Shown: one piece after another, positions 54,897-63,263 of the stretch
Numbering within the stretch: position 1 is the stretch's first letter
Layout: each line of letters starts with the position of its first letter
Origin: an uncultured Roseburia sp.
GTDB taxonomy: Bacteria; Bacillota; Clostridia; Lachnospirales; Lachnospiraceae
Assembly: GCA_934317215.1 (NCBI GenBank)
Contig: CAKREH010000008.1
Coordinates: forward strand, 50,746 to 114,745
DNA: 64,000 nt
Direction of reading: 5' to 3'
Translations under genes and position numbers: made by a program
Notes under the pieces: model-generated
What the model saw: only the letters and a program-made list of their open reading frames with translations
Told to the model about the DNA's origin: nothing
Databases searched by the model: none

Positions 54897-56464
54897 GTTG
54901 TTCTCCAATCTATTTTTTCATTACTTTCTACCGTTGTATAAGTATTTAGTACCCTTTTGATTCCAGTGATCAGATCTGAGGCGGTAAGGCCCTGTAAACC
55001 TGTCGTTTGTACCATGATATCACCTGCCATACCGTGAAGGTATACTCCAAGAGGTGCCGCCTGATGTGGTGCCATTTTCTGTGCCATAAGTGCACCGATC
55101 AAACCGCTTAGTACATCACCGCTTCCCGCAGTTGCCATTCCAGGATTACCAGAAAGATTCAGATATCTTTTATGATCCGGCAGTGCGGTCACTGTATGCT
55201 CATCTTTTAAGACACAAATAACCTCATTTTCATCTGCAAAATCCGCTGCTGTCTGTATCAGATTCTGCTGGATTTCTCCGACTGTTTTTCCGGTAAGCCT
55301 GCTCATCTCTCCAAGATGAGGTGTAATCACGGCAGTATTCTTAAAATTTTTCCATATATCTGCCCCCGGCACGCCGGCATTTTTCTGCTCTGCCACCAGA
55401 TTTAATGCATCAGCATCAAAAAGAAATGTTTTATTCTCGTGTGACGTTCCATATTCTAACACAAAATTTAATATCTGTGCAGAAGTTTTTTCTTTTCCCA
55501 GTCCGGGACCGGTCACAATGGCATCTGCCCAGTCAAAGATCTCCCTCAAAACCGGCTCTTCCAGTACTAAAGTTGTATCGTAAGTAGTAAGAACCGCCTC
55601 CGGAACACTGCACTGTAAAATAGTTCTGTTTTCCTCCGGAGTCAGCACACGCACCAGACCACACCCTGTGGCATAAGCTGCTTTCGCAGACAAAACTGCC
55701 GCCCCTGCCATATTGACACTTCCGGCGATCAGCAGGAGTTTTCCATAACTGCCTTTATTAGAATGACTTTTTCTTTTTGGCAGTATTGAAAAATCTTTTT
55801 CTTCAAGTGCCATCACGGCCGGAGGTTTCCCCAGCCAGCTTTCTTTCGTGATGCCAATATCACATACAATGATCCTGCCGGCATACTCATTTCCCGGCCA
55901 GAGGATACTGCCTAATTTTTCAAATGCAAATGTGATCGTAAGATCTGCACGAAACGCTGTGCCAAGAATAGCCCCCGTGTCCGCAGAAATCCCGGATGCA
56001 ATGTCTACCGCTGCTTTTACCCCGGAAAGTTCATTCATCCGGCACAGCATATCCGCATATTCACCGGTCACATCTCTTGAGAGTCCCACACCAAATATTG
56101 CGTCTATGACGAGTGCAGGTCTGATCTTTTCCGGGATATCCGTGTATATAGAAATACCGTATGCATTTAAAATATCCTGCTGTACTCTGTTTGACTCCGA
56201 ACAGTGCTCTTTATTTCCGGCATAAACGACTGTGACAGCATGTCCTTCCAAAAATAAAAGGCGTGCGATCGCAAGACCATCTCCACCGTTATTTCCACTG
56301 CCACACACAATGAGTACTTCCGCAAGATCCACATTTTGTCTATGCAGTTCTTCCACAAATGCTATTGCGGCGCGCTCCATCAGGAGAAGTCCCGGCACTT
56401 TAAAATGTGATATGGTATTTGCATCATATTTTTGCATTTCCCGGCTGCCTACAAGATATTTCAT
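54893..56464 (-). CDS. nnr: Bifunctional NAD(P)HX epimerase/dehydratase
   Basis: A 523-residue metabolite-repair enzyme: the N-terminal YjeF domain epimerises hydrated NAD(P)H, and the C-terminal ribokinase-like domain dehydrates it using ADP. VCGSGNNGGDGLAIARLL (about residues 49-66) is the epimerase motif, and SLGSNPG-like SGNPGMATAGSGDVLSGL (about 436-453) the ATP/ADP motif with catalytic Asp. ATG 56464 has AGGAGG 5-6 bases upstream; in-frame codons before it run through the 55-bp repeats and would start at 56614. It is coupled to alr by an ATGA overlap. Confidence 0.93.
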   Translation of the reverse strand: MKYLVGSREMQKYDANTISHFKVPGLLLMERAAIAFVEELHRQNVDLAEVLIVCGSGNNGGDGLAIARLLFLEGHAVTVVYAGNKEHCSESNRVQQDILNAYGISIYTDIPEKIRPALVIDAIFGVGLSRDVTGEYADMLCRMNELSGVKAAVDIASGISADTGAILGTAFRADLTITFAFEKLGSILWPGNEYAGRIIVCDIGITKESWLGKPPAVMALEEKDFSILPKRKSHSNKGSYGKLLLIAGSVNMAGAAVLSAKAAYATGCGLVRVLTPEENRTILQCSVPEAVLTTYDTTLVLEEPVLREIFDWADAIVTGPGLGKEKTSAQILNFVLEYGTSHENKTFLFDADALNLVAEQKNAGVPGADIWKNFKNTAVITPHLGEMSRLTGKTVGEIQQNLIQTAADFADENEVICVLKDEHTVTALPDHKRYLNLSGNPGMATAGSGDVLSGLIGALMAQKMAPHQAAPLGVYLHGMAGDIMVQTTGLQGLTASDLITGIKRVLNTYTTVESNEKIDWRTT

Positions 56465-56474
56465 GAAATCCTCC

Positions 56475-56584
56475 TTGTTTTGCGGAGCAAAATGCGACTG
56501 CCTTTGCAGGAGCAGAGGATTTTCCTCCCTTGTTTTGCGGAGCAAAATGCGACTGCCTTTGCAGGAGCAGAGGATTTTCCTCCC
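56475..56584. repeat. 55-bp tandem repeat (2 copies plus a fragment) before nnr
   Basis: TTGTTTTGCGGAGCAAAATG... repeats with a 55-bp period: 56475-56529 and 56530-56584 are nearly identical, and a third copy begins at 56585 (TTGTTTTATAAGGCAAAA) and decays. Each copy carries a minus-strand AGGGAGG or AGGAGG, so several ribosome-binding-like sites precede nnr. A recent duplication is likely. The repeat is coding only if translation starts upstream of 56464. Confidence 0.9.
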
Positions 56585-56598
56585 TTGTTTTATAAGGC

Positions 56599-56627
56599 AA
56601 AAAACGCCGCACATAAACCTGTGCGGC
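56599..56627 (-). terminator. Terminator of rex
   Basis: Minus strand: stem GCCGCACA / TGTGCGGC, 6-base loop, then six T residues, about 30 bases after the rex stop and just before the nnr repeats. Confidence 0.88.
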
Positions 56628-56659
56628 AGCTATTTGCTCTCTACATTTACAGCATCTTT

Positions 56660-57313
56660 TCAGTTGCCGTTTTCTTCTGCTTTTTTGTTTCTGACAATGT
56701 TGTAAGACAACTGCATCAGACTGTCGGAAAGATGTACATTCTCCACGACAACGTTCTTATCGATCAACTCAAGATCCACATGTGCAAAATTCCAGATTGC
56801 ACGGATTCCAAGTCCGACCAGCCTGTTTGCGATTGCATCTGCCTTTTCCTTCGGCATGGTCAGTGCTGCAATATCAACCTGGTTTTCTGCACAGAAACTT
56901 TCTAATTCGTCCAACATACGAATCCTGATTCCACGTACAGTCACTCCGTCAAGTGCCGGATTTACATCAAAAAGCCCTATGATAACAAAACCAAGTTTCT
57001 CAAATTTTACATAGTTGGTAAGTGCCTGACCGAGATTACCTGCACCCACCACAATAATATTGTGTCTCTCATTTAATCCTAAGATCTTACCGATCTCTTC
57101 ATATAAGTATTTTACATTATAGCCGTAGCCCTGCTGACCGAATCCGCCAAAATTATTCAGATCCTGTCTAATCTGGGATGCGGTCACATTCATCCGTTTG
57201 CTCAGATCATTGGATGATATACGTTCCACACCGGCATCTAATAGTTCTCCGAGGTAACGGTAATAACGCGGCATCCTTCGGATCACTGCCTGTGATATCT
57301 CTTTTTCCTGCAC
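56660..57313 (-). CDS. rex: Redox-sensing repressor Rex
   Basis: A 217-residue NADH-sensing repressor. An N-terminal winged helix (MPRYYRYLGELLDAGVERISSNDLSKRMNVTASQIRQDL) precedes the Rossmann domain with NIIVVGAGNLGQALTNY (GxGxxG-type NADH site, about residues 86-102) and the C-terminal domain-swapped helix. When NADH/NAD+ rises, Rex leaves DNA and releases fermentation genes. I prefer GTG 57313, 8 bases after AAAGGTGG; a GTG four codons earlier is the alternative. Its own SigA promoter (57347-57375) is strong. A TTGTTAA...TTAACAA-type operator is only weakly hinted. Confidence 0.95.
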   Translation of the reverse strand: MQEKEISQAVIRRMPRYYRYLGELLDAGVERISSNDLSKRMNVTASQIRQDLNNFGGFGQQGYGYNVKYLYEEIGKILGLNERHNIIVVGAGNLGQALTNYVKFEKLGFVIIGLFDVNPALDGVTVRGIRIRMLDELESFCAENQVDIAALTMPKEKADAIANRLVGLGIRAIWNFAHVDLELIDKNVVVENVHLSDSLMQLSYNIVRNKKAEENGN

Positions 57314-57346
57314 AAAAGGTTCCACCTTTCTTACGTTCTCTCGTTT

Positions 57347-57375
57347 ATTATAGTGATTTCCCCTGTGTCTGTCAA
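57347..57375 (-). promoter_or_regulatory. Consensus promoter for rex
   Basis: Minus strand: -35 TTGACA (57370-57375), exactly 17 bases, -10 TATAAT (57347-57352); both boxes match the consensus fully. Confidence 0.88.
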
Positions 57376-57387
57376 TGTGTGAAATTT

Positions 57388-59331
57388 TTAACTATCTTTT
57401 GCTCCATCCAGCTGCATTGACAGATCTTCCCACGTTTCATAGCAGGTTTCAAGGCGTTCCCTGCACTCCTGCTGTCGTGCAGCAAGTTCATTTAACTTTG
57501 CGGAATTGACTGCATTTTCCGGCTTCGCACATTCTTCATCGATCGCACTTATCTCATCTTCTAACGCTGCAATCTCTTCCTCTGTTTTTTTCAGACTGTT
57601 TTCAATCTTACGGATTCTTGCCTGCTCTGCCTTCTGTGCCTGCCAGTCAAGTTTGTTTGCAGCATCATCCTGCCTGCCAGCCTGCACGTCTACTGCTTCC
57701 TGCGGTTTCACATACAGCTGTGTCATAATGTCATGTTTTTCCAGATAATAATCATAGTTTCCGATATAATTTACAACCGTCTCACCTGTCAGTTCAAGAA
57801 TCCTTGTCGCCGTCTGATTGATAAAATAACGGTCATGGGAAACAAAAAATACGGTTCCGGTGTACTGGTTTAATGCAGATTCCAAAATTTCTTTGGATGT
57901 AATGTCCAAATGGTTCGTCGGCTCATCTAAGATAAGAAAATTCGCATCGGAAAGCATTAATTTTGCTAAGGAGACACGTCCGCGCTCTCCACCGCTCAGA
58001 TCTGAAATGCGCTTAAACACATCATCATTTGTAAATAAAAATGCCGCTAACACATTGCGGATCTTCGTATTATTCAGCTCCGGATAGGCATCTGAGATTT
58101 CCTCAAAGATCGTCTTTTCCATATGTAAGAGCTGATGCTCCTGGTCATAATATCCGATATGCACATTCGAACCAAGTGTCACGGTACCGCCATCTGCCGG
58201 AATCAGATTATTGATGATCTTTAGTATGGTCGTTTTACCGGTTCCATTGTTACCGATCAGTGCCACCCGTTCCCCACGTTTGATCTCAAATGAAATATCT
58301 GAAAACAATGTGACTGGCGGATAAGATTTTGCAAGATTTGACGCGGTAAGGACGTCATTTCCGCTGACCACATTTGGCTCTAACACAATCTTAATATCTG
58401 TATTATCCTCAACCGGCTTTTCAATGCGTTCAATCTTATCTAACATTTTCTCACGGCTTTCCGCACGCTTGATAGATTTTTCGCGGTTGAATGATTTTAA
58501 TTTTGTAATAACTTCTTCCTGGTGTCTGATCTCACGCTGCTGGTTGTAATACTGTTTTAACAGGTCTTCACGAACTTTTGCTTTTTTCTGTGCAAAATCC
58601 GAATAATTCCCCTGATATACGTACGCTCTATGCTGGAAAATCTCTACAACTTTTGTGACAACACGATCCAGAAAATAACGGTCATGTGCTACGATCACAA
58701 CAGCCCCTTTGTAAGCCCGCAGAAAATTCTCAAGCCAGCGGATCGACTCCATATCCAGATGGTTCGTCGGCTCATCTAAAAGCAGTACATCCGGCTTTGT
58801 GACTAAAAGTTTGCCAAGGGAAACTCTTGTTTTCTGTCCTCCGGATAACTCGCTCATCTGTTTGCTCAAATCTTCATCTGAAAAACCAAGTCCTTTTAAA
58901 ATACCGGTCACTTCACTGCGGTATGCATATCCGCCCTGCAGTTCAAATTCATGACTCTGGCGGTGATAAATATCCATCAGCTTTTCTAATTCTTCACCGG
59001 CACGGCTGTTCATCTCAGACTCCATATCACGAAGTTTCTGTTCCATTTCCAGAATATCGGTTCTTGCATAAAGGACCTCATCATAAATGGTTCTGTGACC
59101 GGATACATCCTGATACTGTGCTAAGTAGCCGATCGTCTTATCCTTTGCAAGAATCACTTCACCGGCATCGGACGTTTCTTCGCCCATAATAATTTTAAGC
59201 AGCGTAGACTTGCCGGCACCATTGATGCCGACAATCGCTGCTTTTTCATTTGCTTCAATATGAAAACTTACATCTTTTAATATCTCATCTGTTCCAAAAG
59301 ACTTTGAGATACTCTGACATGACAAAATCAT
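57388..59331 (-). CDS. ABC-F family ATPase (Uup/YdiF-like)
   Basis: A 647-residue protein with two ABC domains and no membrane helices. Walker A sites are GINGAGKSTLLKIIMG (about residues 35-50) and GNNGTGKTTILKIINN (about 358-373); signatures are LSGGQKTRVSLGKLL and LSGGERGRVSLAKL; Walker B sites LLLDEPTNHLD and LILDEPTNHLD. The linker between them is long and charged, and a C-terminal coiled coil (about 555-640) is present, as in Uup-type ABC-F. Such proteins act at the ribosome rather than in transport. The ATG overlaps the icd stop by 4 bases, so it belongs to the citrate operon. Confidence 0.93.
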   Translation of the reverse strand: MILSCQSISKSFGTDEILKDVSFHIEANEKAAIVGINGAGKSTLLKIIMGEETSDAGEVILAKDKTIGYLAQYQDVSGHRTIYDEVLYARTDILEMEQKLRDMESEMNSRAGEELEKLMDIYHRQSHEFELQGGYAYRSEVTGILKGLGFSDEDLSKQMSELSGGQKTRVSLGKLLVTKPDVLLLDEPTNHLDMESIRWLENFLRAYKGAVVIVAHDRYFLDRVVTKVVEIFQHRAYVYQGNYSDFAQKKAKVREDLLKQYYNQQREIRHQEEVITKLKSFNREKSIKRAESREKMLDKIERIEKPVEDNTDIKIVLEPNVVSGNDVLTASNLAKSYPPVTLFSDISFEIKRGERVALIGNNGTGKTTILKIINNLIPADGGTVTLGSNVHIGYYDQEHQLLHMEKTIFEEISDAYPELNNTKIRNVLAAFLFTNDDVFKRISDLSGGERGRVSLAKLMLSDANFLILDEPTNHLDITSKEILESALNQYTGTVFFVSHDRYFINQTATRILELTGETVVNYIGNYDYYLEKHDIMTQLYVKPQEAVDVQAGRQDDAANKLDWQAQKAEQARIRKIENSLKKTEEEIAALEDEISAIDEECAKPENAVNSAKLNELAARQQECRERLETCYETWEDLSMQLDGAKDS

Positions 59332-60539
59332 TTTAAACTTTCCTCTAACGTCGTTCTGATTGCCTTGATAAAATCTTCGCTGTTTAATACGACCGGATTC
59401 GGATTTGTAGTAATCAGCGCAAGGTCTTTTGTCATTTTACCATCTTCAATGGTCTTTATACAAGCTTTTTCGAGTTTTTCTGCAAAATCAGATAATGCCT
59501 GGTTCGAATCAAGCTCTCCACGTTTCTTAAGTGCTCCTGTCCATGCAAAAATGGTTGCGACAGAGTTTGTGGATGTCTCCTCACCTTTTAAGTGTTTGTA
59601 ATAATGGCGCTGTACCGTTCCGTGTGCAGCCTCATACTCATAATATCCATCCGGAGAAACCAGTACGGAAGTCATCATTGCAAGCGAACCAAATGCACTT
59701 GAAACCATATCACTCATGACATCTCCGTCATAGTTTTTACATGCCCAGATATAACCGCCCTCGGATTTCATCACACGGGCAACCGCATCATCGATCAAGG
59801 TATAGAAATAAGTAATACCTGCTTTTTCGAATTTTTCTTTGTACTCTGCATCAAAGATCTCCTGGAAAATATCTTTGAATGTGTGATCGTATTTCTTGGA
59901 GATCGTATCTTTGGTTGCGAACCACAGATCCTGTTTTGTATCGAGTGCATAGTTAAAGCAGCTCTTTGCAAAACTTTCAATGGAATTGCAAAGGTTGTGC
60001 TGTCCCTGAACGACACCTGCTCCGGTAAAGTTGTGGATCAGCTCTCTTGTCTCTGTACCATCTTCAGCCGTATACACCAACTCACATTTACCAGCTCCCG
60101 GAATCTTCATCTCGGTTGCTTTGTACACATCACCGTATGCATGACGTGCAATCGTAATCGGCTTTTTCCAGTTTTTTACACATGGCTCAATTCCTTTGAC
60201 AACGATCGGCGCACGGAATACCGTGCCATCTAACATCGCACGGATCGTGCCATTTGGACTCTTCCACATTTCTTTTAAGTTGTATTCCGTCATACGCGCT
60301 GCGTTTGGCGTGATCGTTGCACATTTTACAGCAACACCGTATTTTTTGGTGGCATTGGCAGAATCAACGGTCACCTGGTCATCTGTCTCATTGCGGTGCT
60401 CTAATCCGAGATCATAATACTCTGTCTTTAAATCAATAAATGGAAGCAGCAACTCATCTTTGATCATCTTCCAGAGGATTCTTGTCATCTCATCTCCGTC
60501 CATCTCTACCAGTGGGGTTATCATTTTGATTTTTTCCAT
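59328..60539 (-). CDS. icd: NADP-dependent isocitrate dehydrogenase
   Basis: A 403-residue enzyme of the eukaryotic-like NADP subfamily. The N-terminus TPLVEMDGDEMTRILWKMIK and KSPNGTIRAMLDGTVFRAPI (substrate-binding Ser/Arg) are diagnostic, and ENYDGDVMSD-type ACKNYDGDVMSDMVSSAFGSLAMM holds the metal-binding Asp residues. EAAHGTVQRHYYKHLKGEETSTN fits the NADP site. It turns isocitrate into 2-oxoglutarate for glutamate synthesis. GGAG precedes ATG 60539; an in-frame start at 60575 lies inside the GntR gene. Position after the citrate synthase gene suggests a half TCA branch. Confidence 0.95.
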   Translation of the reverse strand: MEKIKMITPLVEMDGDEMTRILWKMIKDELLLPFIDLKTEYYDLGLEHRNETDDQVTVDSANATKKYGVAVKCATITPNAARMTEYNLKEMWKSPNGTIRAMLDGTVFRAPIVVKGIEPCVKNWKKPITIARHAYGDVYKATEMKIPGAGKCELVYTAEDGTETRELIHNFTGAGVVQGQHNLCNSIESFAKSCFNYALDTKQDLWFATKDTISKKYDHTFKDIFQEIFDAEYKEKFEKAGITYFYTLIDDAVARVMKSEGGYIWACKNYDGDVMSDMVSSAFGSLAMMTSVLVSPDGYYEYEAAHGTVQRHYYKHLKGEETSTNSVATIFAWTGALKKRGELDSNQALSDFAEKLEKACIKTIEDGKMTKDLALITTNPNPVVLNSEDFIKAIRTTLEESLK

Positions 60540-60553
60540 TGTGTTCTCCTTTT

Positions 60554-61213
60554 CTATTGAAATAAATTGTCCCATCCATAGTTATCCATATTGTGAATGG
60601 TGTTCATCATGTGTTCATTCGCCAGTTTCTCTGCCAGCTCTGCATCGTGTTTCTTTAATGCCTCTACAATCTGTCTGTGTTCTTGATTTGACTGTACGGA
60701 ACGCTTCGGATCCGCAAGTGTGATCTTGCGCACGCGCTGTACATAATGATGGAAATCAAGCAGCACATGTTTTAATTCTTTGCTGTCAGAAGCATTATAT
60801 AAAATTTCATGGAAACGGTTGTCAAGTTCCACGACCTGTTCCGAATTTCCTTTTGCAGCATGGAAATCAGACAGATATATATTTTCATCCAGTTCGTCTA
60901 ACTGTTCTTTGGTGATCTTATCCGCCGCCCACTTTGCACACAGTCCCTCCAGACGAGACCGTATCTCGTAAATATCCTGAATATCTTTTTTTGAGATACC
61001 TACAACATAGGCACCCTTATTCGGGATAATGGTGACTAATCCCTCCAGTTCGAGCTGTCGGAGTGCCTCACGCACCGGAGTACGGCTGACACCTAACTCC
61101 TCACCGATATTTTTTTCCTTTAACTCTTCGTCTGTCGCATATTTTCCGGATAAAATATTTTCCCGGATCGTATGAAACACGCGGGAACTTAAGGAATAAT
61201 TATCTTCGCCCAT
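60554..61213 (-). CDS. GntR-family regulator (FadR subfamily, FCD domain)
   Basis: A 219-residue transcription factor. Winged-helix N-terminus: SSRVFHTIRENILSGKYATDEEL and LGVSRTPVREALRQLELEGLV (recognition helix, about residues 39-60). The C-terminal FCD sensing domain (about 75-215) contains DIYEIRSRLEGLCAKWAA, LDNRFHEILYNAS and NQEHRQIVEALKKHD, with His/Asp metal-site residues. It lies between the citrate synthase and icd genes (10 and 14 bases) and probably controls this operon through the palindrome at 62706-62723, a FadR-like ATTGTATACAAT site. The ligand is unknown; citrate or a related acid is a guess. Confidence 0.93.
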   Translation of the reverse strand: MGEDNYSLSSRVFHTIRENILSGKYATDEELKEKNIGEELGVSRTPVREALRQLELEGLVTIIPNKGAYVVGISKKDIQDIYEIRSRLEGLCAKWAADKITKEQLDELDENIYLSDFHAAKGNSEQVVELDNRFHEILYNASDSKELKHVLLDFHHYVQRVRKITLADPKRSVQSNQEHRQIVEALKKHDAELAEKLANEHMMNTIHNMDNYGWDNLFQ

Positions 61214-61223
61214 ATGTTACACC

Positions 61224-62612
61224 TCATGCTCCTATTGTTACATTTAATTCCTTGCAGCATTTTTCAATTTCTTCTACCAACTCTTTATCGGTCAATACTG
61301 TAACTCGTCCATCCTCGTACTGTTTGTCTACCCATACCTTCACTTTTTTCACAAGTTCTGAGTTTTTGTCTACGCTCTTATCTTTCGGCAGATGATAATA
61401 AGAATTGATCCAGAGTGCGATTCCAGCAAGACCGGATGTGTTAGAAACAGATACCAGTGGTGGTCTGTTTAAAAATTTTCCGGTATCAAAAATATTGTAT
61501 ATCTCTTCATTTTTCAAAAGTCCGTCCGCATGAATTCCGGCTCTTGTGACATTAAAGTTGCTGCCGACAAACGGGGTACGGCTCGGCTGTACATATCCAA
61601 GCTCTTTTTCAAAATATTCTGCCAGTTCTGTGATCACGGTGGTGTCCATGCCATCGAGTGTTCCCTTTAACTGTGCATATTCAAACACCATAGCCTCAAG
61701 CGGTGTATTACCGGTACGCTCTCCAATTCCAAACAGAGAACAGTTGACTCCGCTTGCACCGTAAAGCCATGCGGTCGTGGAGTTGTTGACTGCCTTGTAA
61801 AAATCGTTGTGACCATGCCACTCGATCAGTTCGGAAGGCACACCTGCATGTGTGGTCAGACCGTAGATGATACCCGGCACACTTCGAGGGATCACGGCAC
61901 CCGGGAAGTTGACACCATATCCCATGGTGTCACAGGCACGAATCTTGATCGGAATCTTATATTCATCCATCAGCTTCATCAACTCCACACAGAATGGGAT
62001 GACAAAACCGTAAATATCGGATCTTGTGATATCCTCCAAGTGGCAGCGTGGGCTGATACCAGTCTCCAGGCACTCACGGATGACACTTAAGTAAAGATTC
62101 ATAACCTCTCTTCTTGTCATTTTCATCTTATAGAAAATGTGATAGTCAGAGCAGCTTACCAGAATACCTGTCTCACGCAGACCGATGTCTTTTACTAACT
62201 GGAAGTCTTGTTTGCTTGCGCGGATCCAGCTTGTTACTTCCGGAAATTTATAACCGCGCTCTAAGCATTTATAGACAGCATCTCTGTCTTTTTTACTATA
62301 TAAAAAGAATTCACTCTGACGGATCAGTCCTTTCGGCCCGCCCAGGCGGTGCAGATAATCGTAGATCGTCACGATCTGTTCTGTGGTATATGGTGCCCTT
62401 GACTGCTGGCCGTCACGAAATGTCGTATCTGTAATCCAGATATTTTCCGGCATATTGTGTGGAACAATTCGATCGTTGAATGCGATCTTCGGGATCTCAT
62501 CATACGGAAACAGATTGTGGAATACATTTGGTTCCTTTACATCTGCCAACTGATAAAAATGCTCTTCAAGCTGCAGCAGATTCGTTTTCTTATTCATTAC
62601 AACTTCTCTCAT
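61224..62612 (-). CDS. Isopropylmalate/homocitrate synthase family, probable (Re)-citrate synthase
   Basis: A 462-residue member of the DRE-TIM acyltransferase family. The metal/CoA start NIWITDTTFRDGQQSR (about residues 37-52), EWHGHNDFYKAVNNS (His-x-His metal site) and NCSLFGIGERTGNTPLEAMV (family signature GERTGNT) are clear. It lacks the C-terminal LeuA dimer regulatory domain. Because it heads an operon with isocitrate dehydrogenase rather than leu or lysine genes, I infer (Re)-citrate synthase, as in Clostridium kluyveri and C. acetobutylicum. No aconitase is adjacent. ATG 62612 has AGAAGGA 8 bases upstream; ATGs at 62636 and 62597 are alternatives. Confidence 0.82.
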   Translation of the reverse strand: MREVVMNKKTNLLQLEEHFYQLADVKEPNVFHNLFPYDEIPKIAFNDRIVPHNMPENIWITDTTFRDGQQSRAPYTTEQIVTIYDYLHRLGGPKGLIRQSEFFLYSKKDRDAVYKCLERGYKFPEVTSWIRASKQDFQLVKDIGLRETGILVSCSDYHIFYKMKMTRREVMNLYLSVIRECLETGISPRCHLEDITRSDIYGFVIPFCVELMKLMDEYKIPIKIRACDTMGYGVNFPGAVIPRSVPGIIYGLTTHAGVPSELIEWHGHNDFYKAVNNSTTAWLYGASGVNCSLFGIGERTGNTPLEAMVFEYAQLKGTLDGMDTTVITELAEYFEKELGYVQPSRTPFVGSNFNVTRAGIHADGLLKNEEIYNIFDTGKFLNRPPLVSVSNTSGLAGIALWINSYYHLPKDKSVDKNSELVKKVKVWVDKQYEDGRVTVLTDKELVEEIEKCCKELNVTIGA

Positions 62613-62705
62613 AACGTAAATCCTTCTTTCTGCCATGACACTTGTGCCATTGACACCTCGCCATGAATGCATATTCTTACTTTTAGAGTGAATATTTTTT
62701 CATGC

Positions 62706-62723
62706 ATAATTGTATACAATTAT
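62706..62723. promoter_or_regulatory. Perfect 18-bp palindrome, probable GntR operator
   Basis: ATAATTGTATACAATTAT is fully self-complementary and lies at about +5 to +22 of the citrate operon transcript. The core ATTGTATACAAT resembles known FadR/FCD-type GntR sites. Binding would block RNA polymerase, so the operon-encoded GntR protein is the obvious candidate. Confidence 0.78.
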
Positions 62724-62734
62724 ACTTTTTCTAT

Positions 62735-62764
62735 ATTCTATACATTTCTTCTCTTATTTGTCAA
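62735..62764 (-). promoter_or_regulatory. Promoter of the citrate synthase-gntR-icd-abcF operon
   Basis: Minus strand: -35 TTGACA (62759-62764), 18-base spacer, -10 TAGAAT (62735-62740). Leader about 115 bases to the chosen start, including the palindrome at 62706-62723. Confidence 0.65.
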
Positions 62765-62870
62765 GGCATAAAATTTTATATTTTCTATAACTTGCAGTTA
62801 TAAGCATGTTAAAATATACACTGTATATCTGCTTCAAACCTAAACCCTTCAAAATTTTTTCAAGTTTGTA

Positions 62871-62897
62871 ACACTTATTCTGCAATCACATAAGATA
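62871..62897 (+). promoter_or_regulatory. SigK-like promoter of the Cys/Gly-rich gene
   Basis: AC (62871-62872), 16 bases, CATAAGATA (62889-62897) matches the sigma-K pattern AC-N16-CATAnnnTA. No good SigA pair exists nearby. The pattern has low information content, so this is tentative. Confidence 0.4.
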
Positions 62898-62926
62898 CAG
62901 TGTAAGAAAAAACCTGGAGGTTTTAT

Positions 62927-63151
62927 ATGAGTGATTTAGCTGCAACAAACTGTGGTGGTGGATGTTCCTGTAACGAGGGAGGATGCAATTCCATTCTCTG
63001 GATTATCATCTTATTATGCTGCTGTGGCGGCAACGGTGGTTTCTGCGGTGGAAACAACGGATGCGGAGGCAACAATGACTGCCTGTGGATCATCCTGCTT
63101 CTCTTCTGCTGTGGCGGATGCGGTGGAAACAACGGATGTGGTTTCTGCTAA
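62927..63151 (+). CDS. Small Cys/Gly-rich protein with two hydrophobic segments
   Basis: A 74-residue protein with about 15 Cys and over 20 Gly. Layout: CGGGCSCNEGGC, hydrophobic NSILWIIILLCCC, then GGNGGFCGGNNGCGGNN, a second hydrophobic DCLWIILLLFCC and a final GGCGGNNGCGFC. The second half repeats the first, so it looks internally duplicated. Similar Lachnospiraceae proteins carry the label 'chorion class high-cysteine protein', from memory; the function is unknown. TGGAGG is 6 bases before ATG. The SigK-like promoter and the Cys richness suggest a spore coat or crust part, as inference. Confidence 0.8.
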   Translation: MSDLAATNCGGGCSCNEGGCNSILWIIILLCCCGGNGGFCGGNNGCGGNNDCLWIILLLFCCGGCGGNNGCGFC

Positions 63152-63213
63152 TCAGATCATCTGTTCTGAAATGGCGGTCGGATATTCCGGCCGCCCTGTA
63201 AAATTTATAGAAC

Positions 63214-63248
63214 AAAACGTCTCTGCCGGTTATGGAAGAGACGTTTTT
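63214..63248. terminator. Bidirectional terminator between small genes
   Basis: An 11-bp stem AAAACGTCTCT / AGAGACGTTTT with a 12-base loop and T-runs, between the convergent Cys-rich gene and the 54-residue gene. A GC-rich inverted repeat GGCGG / CCGCC lies upstream near 63175-63195. Confidence 0.82.
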
Positions 63249-63263
63249 GTATGTCAGCAGAAT

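Noticed and set aside
57370..57400. Rex autoregulatory operator near the rex promoter
   Set aside because: Only a partial GTTAAAAATTTCACAC-like match is present, too far from TTGTTAA-N4-TTAACAA, and it overlaps the end of the ABC-F gene.
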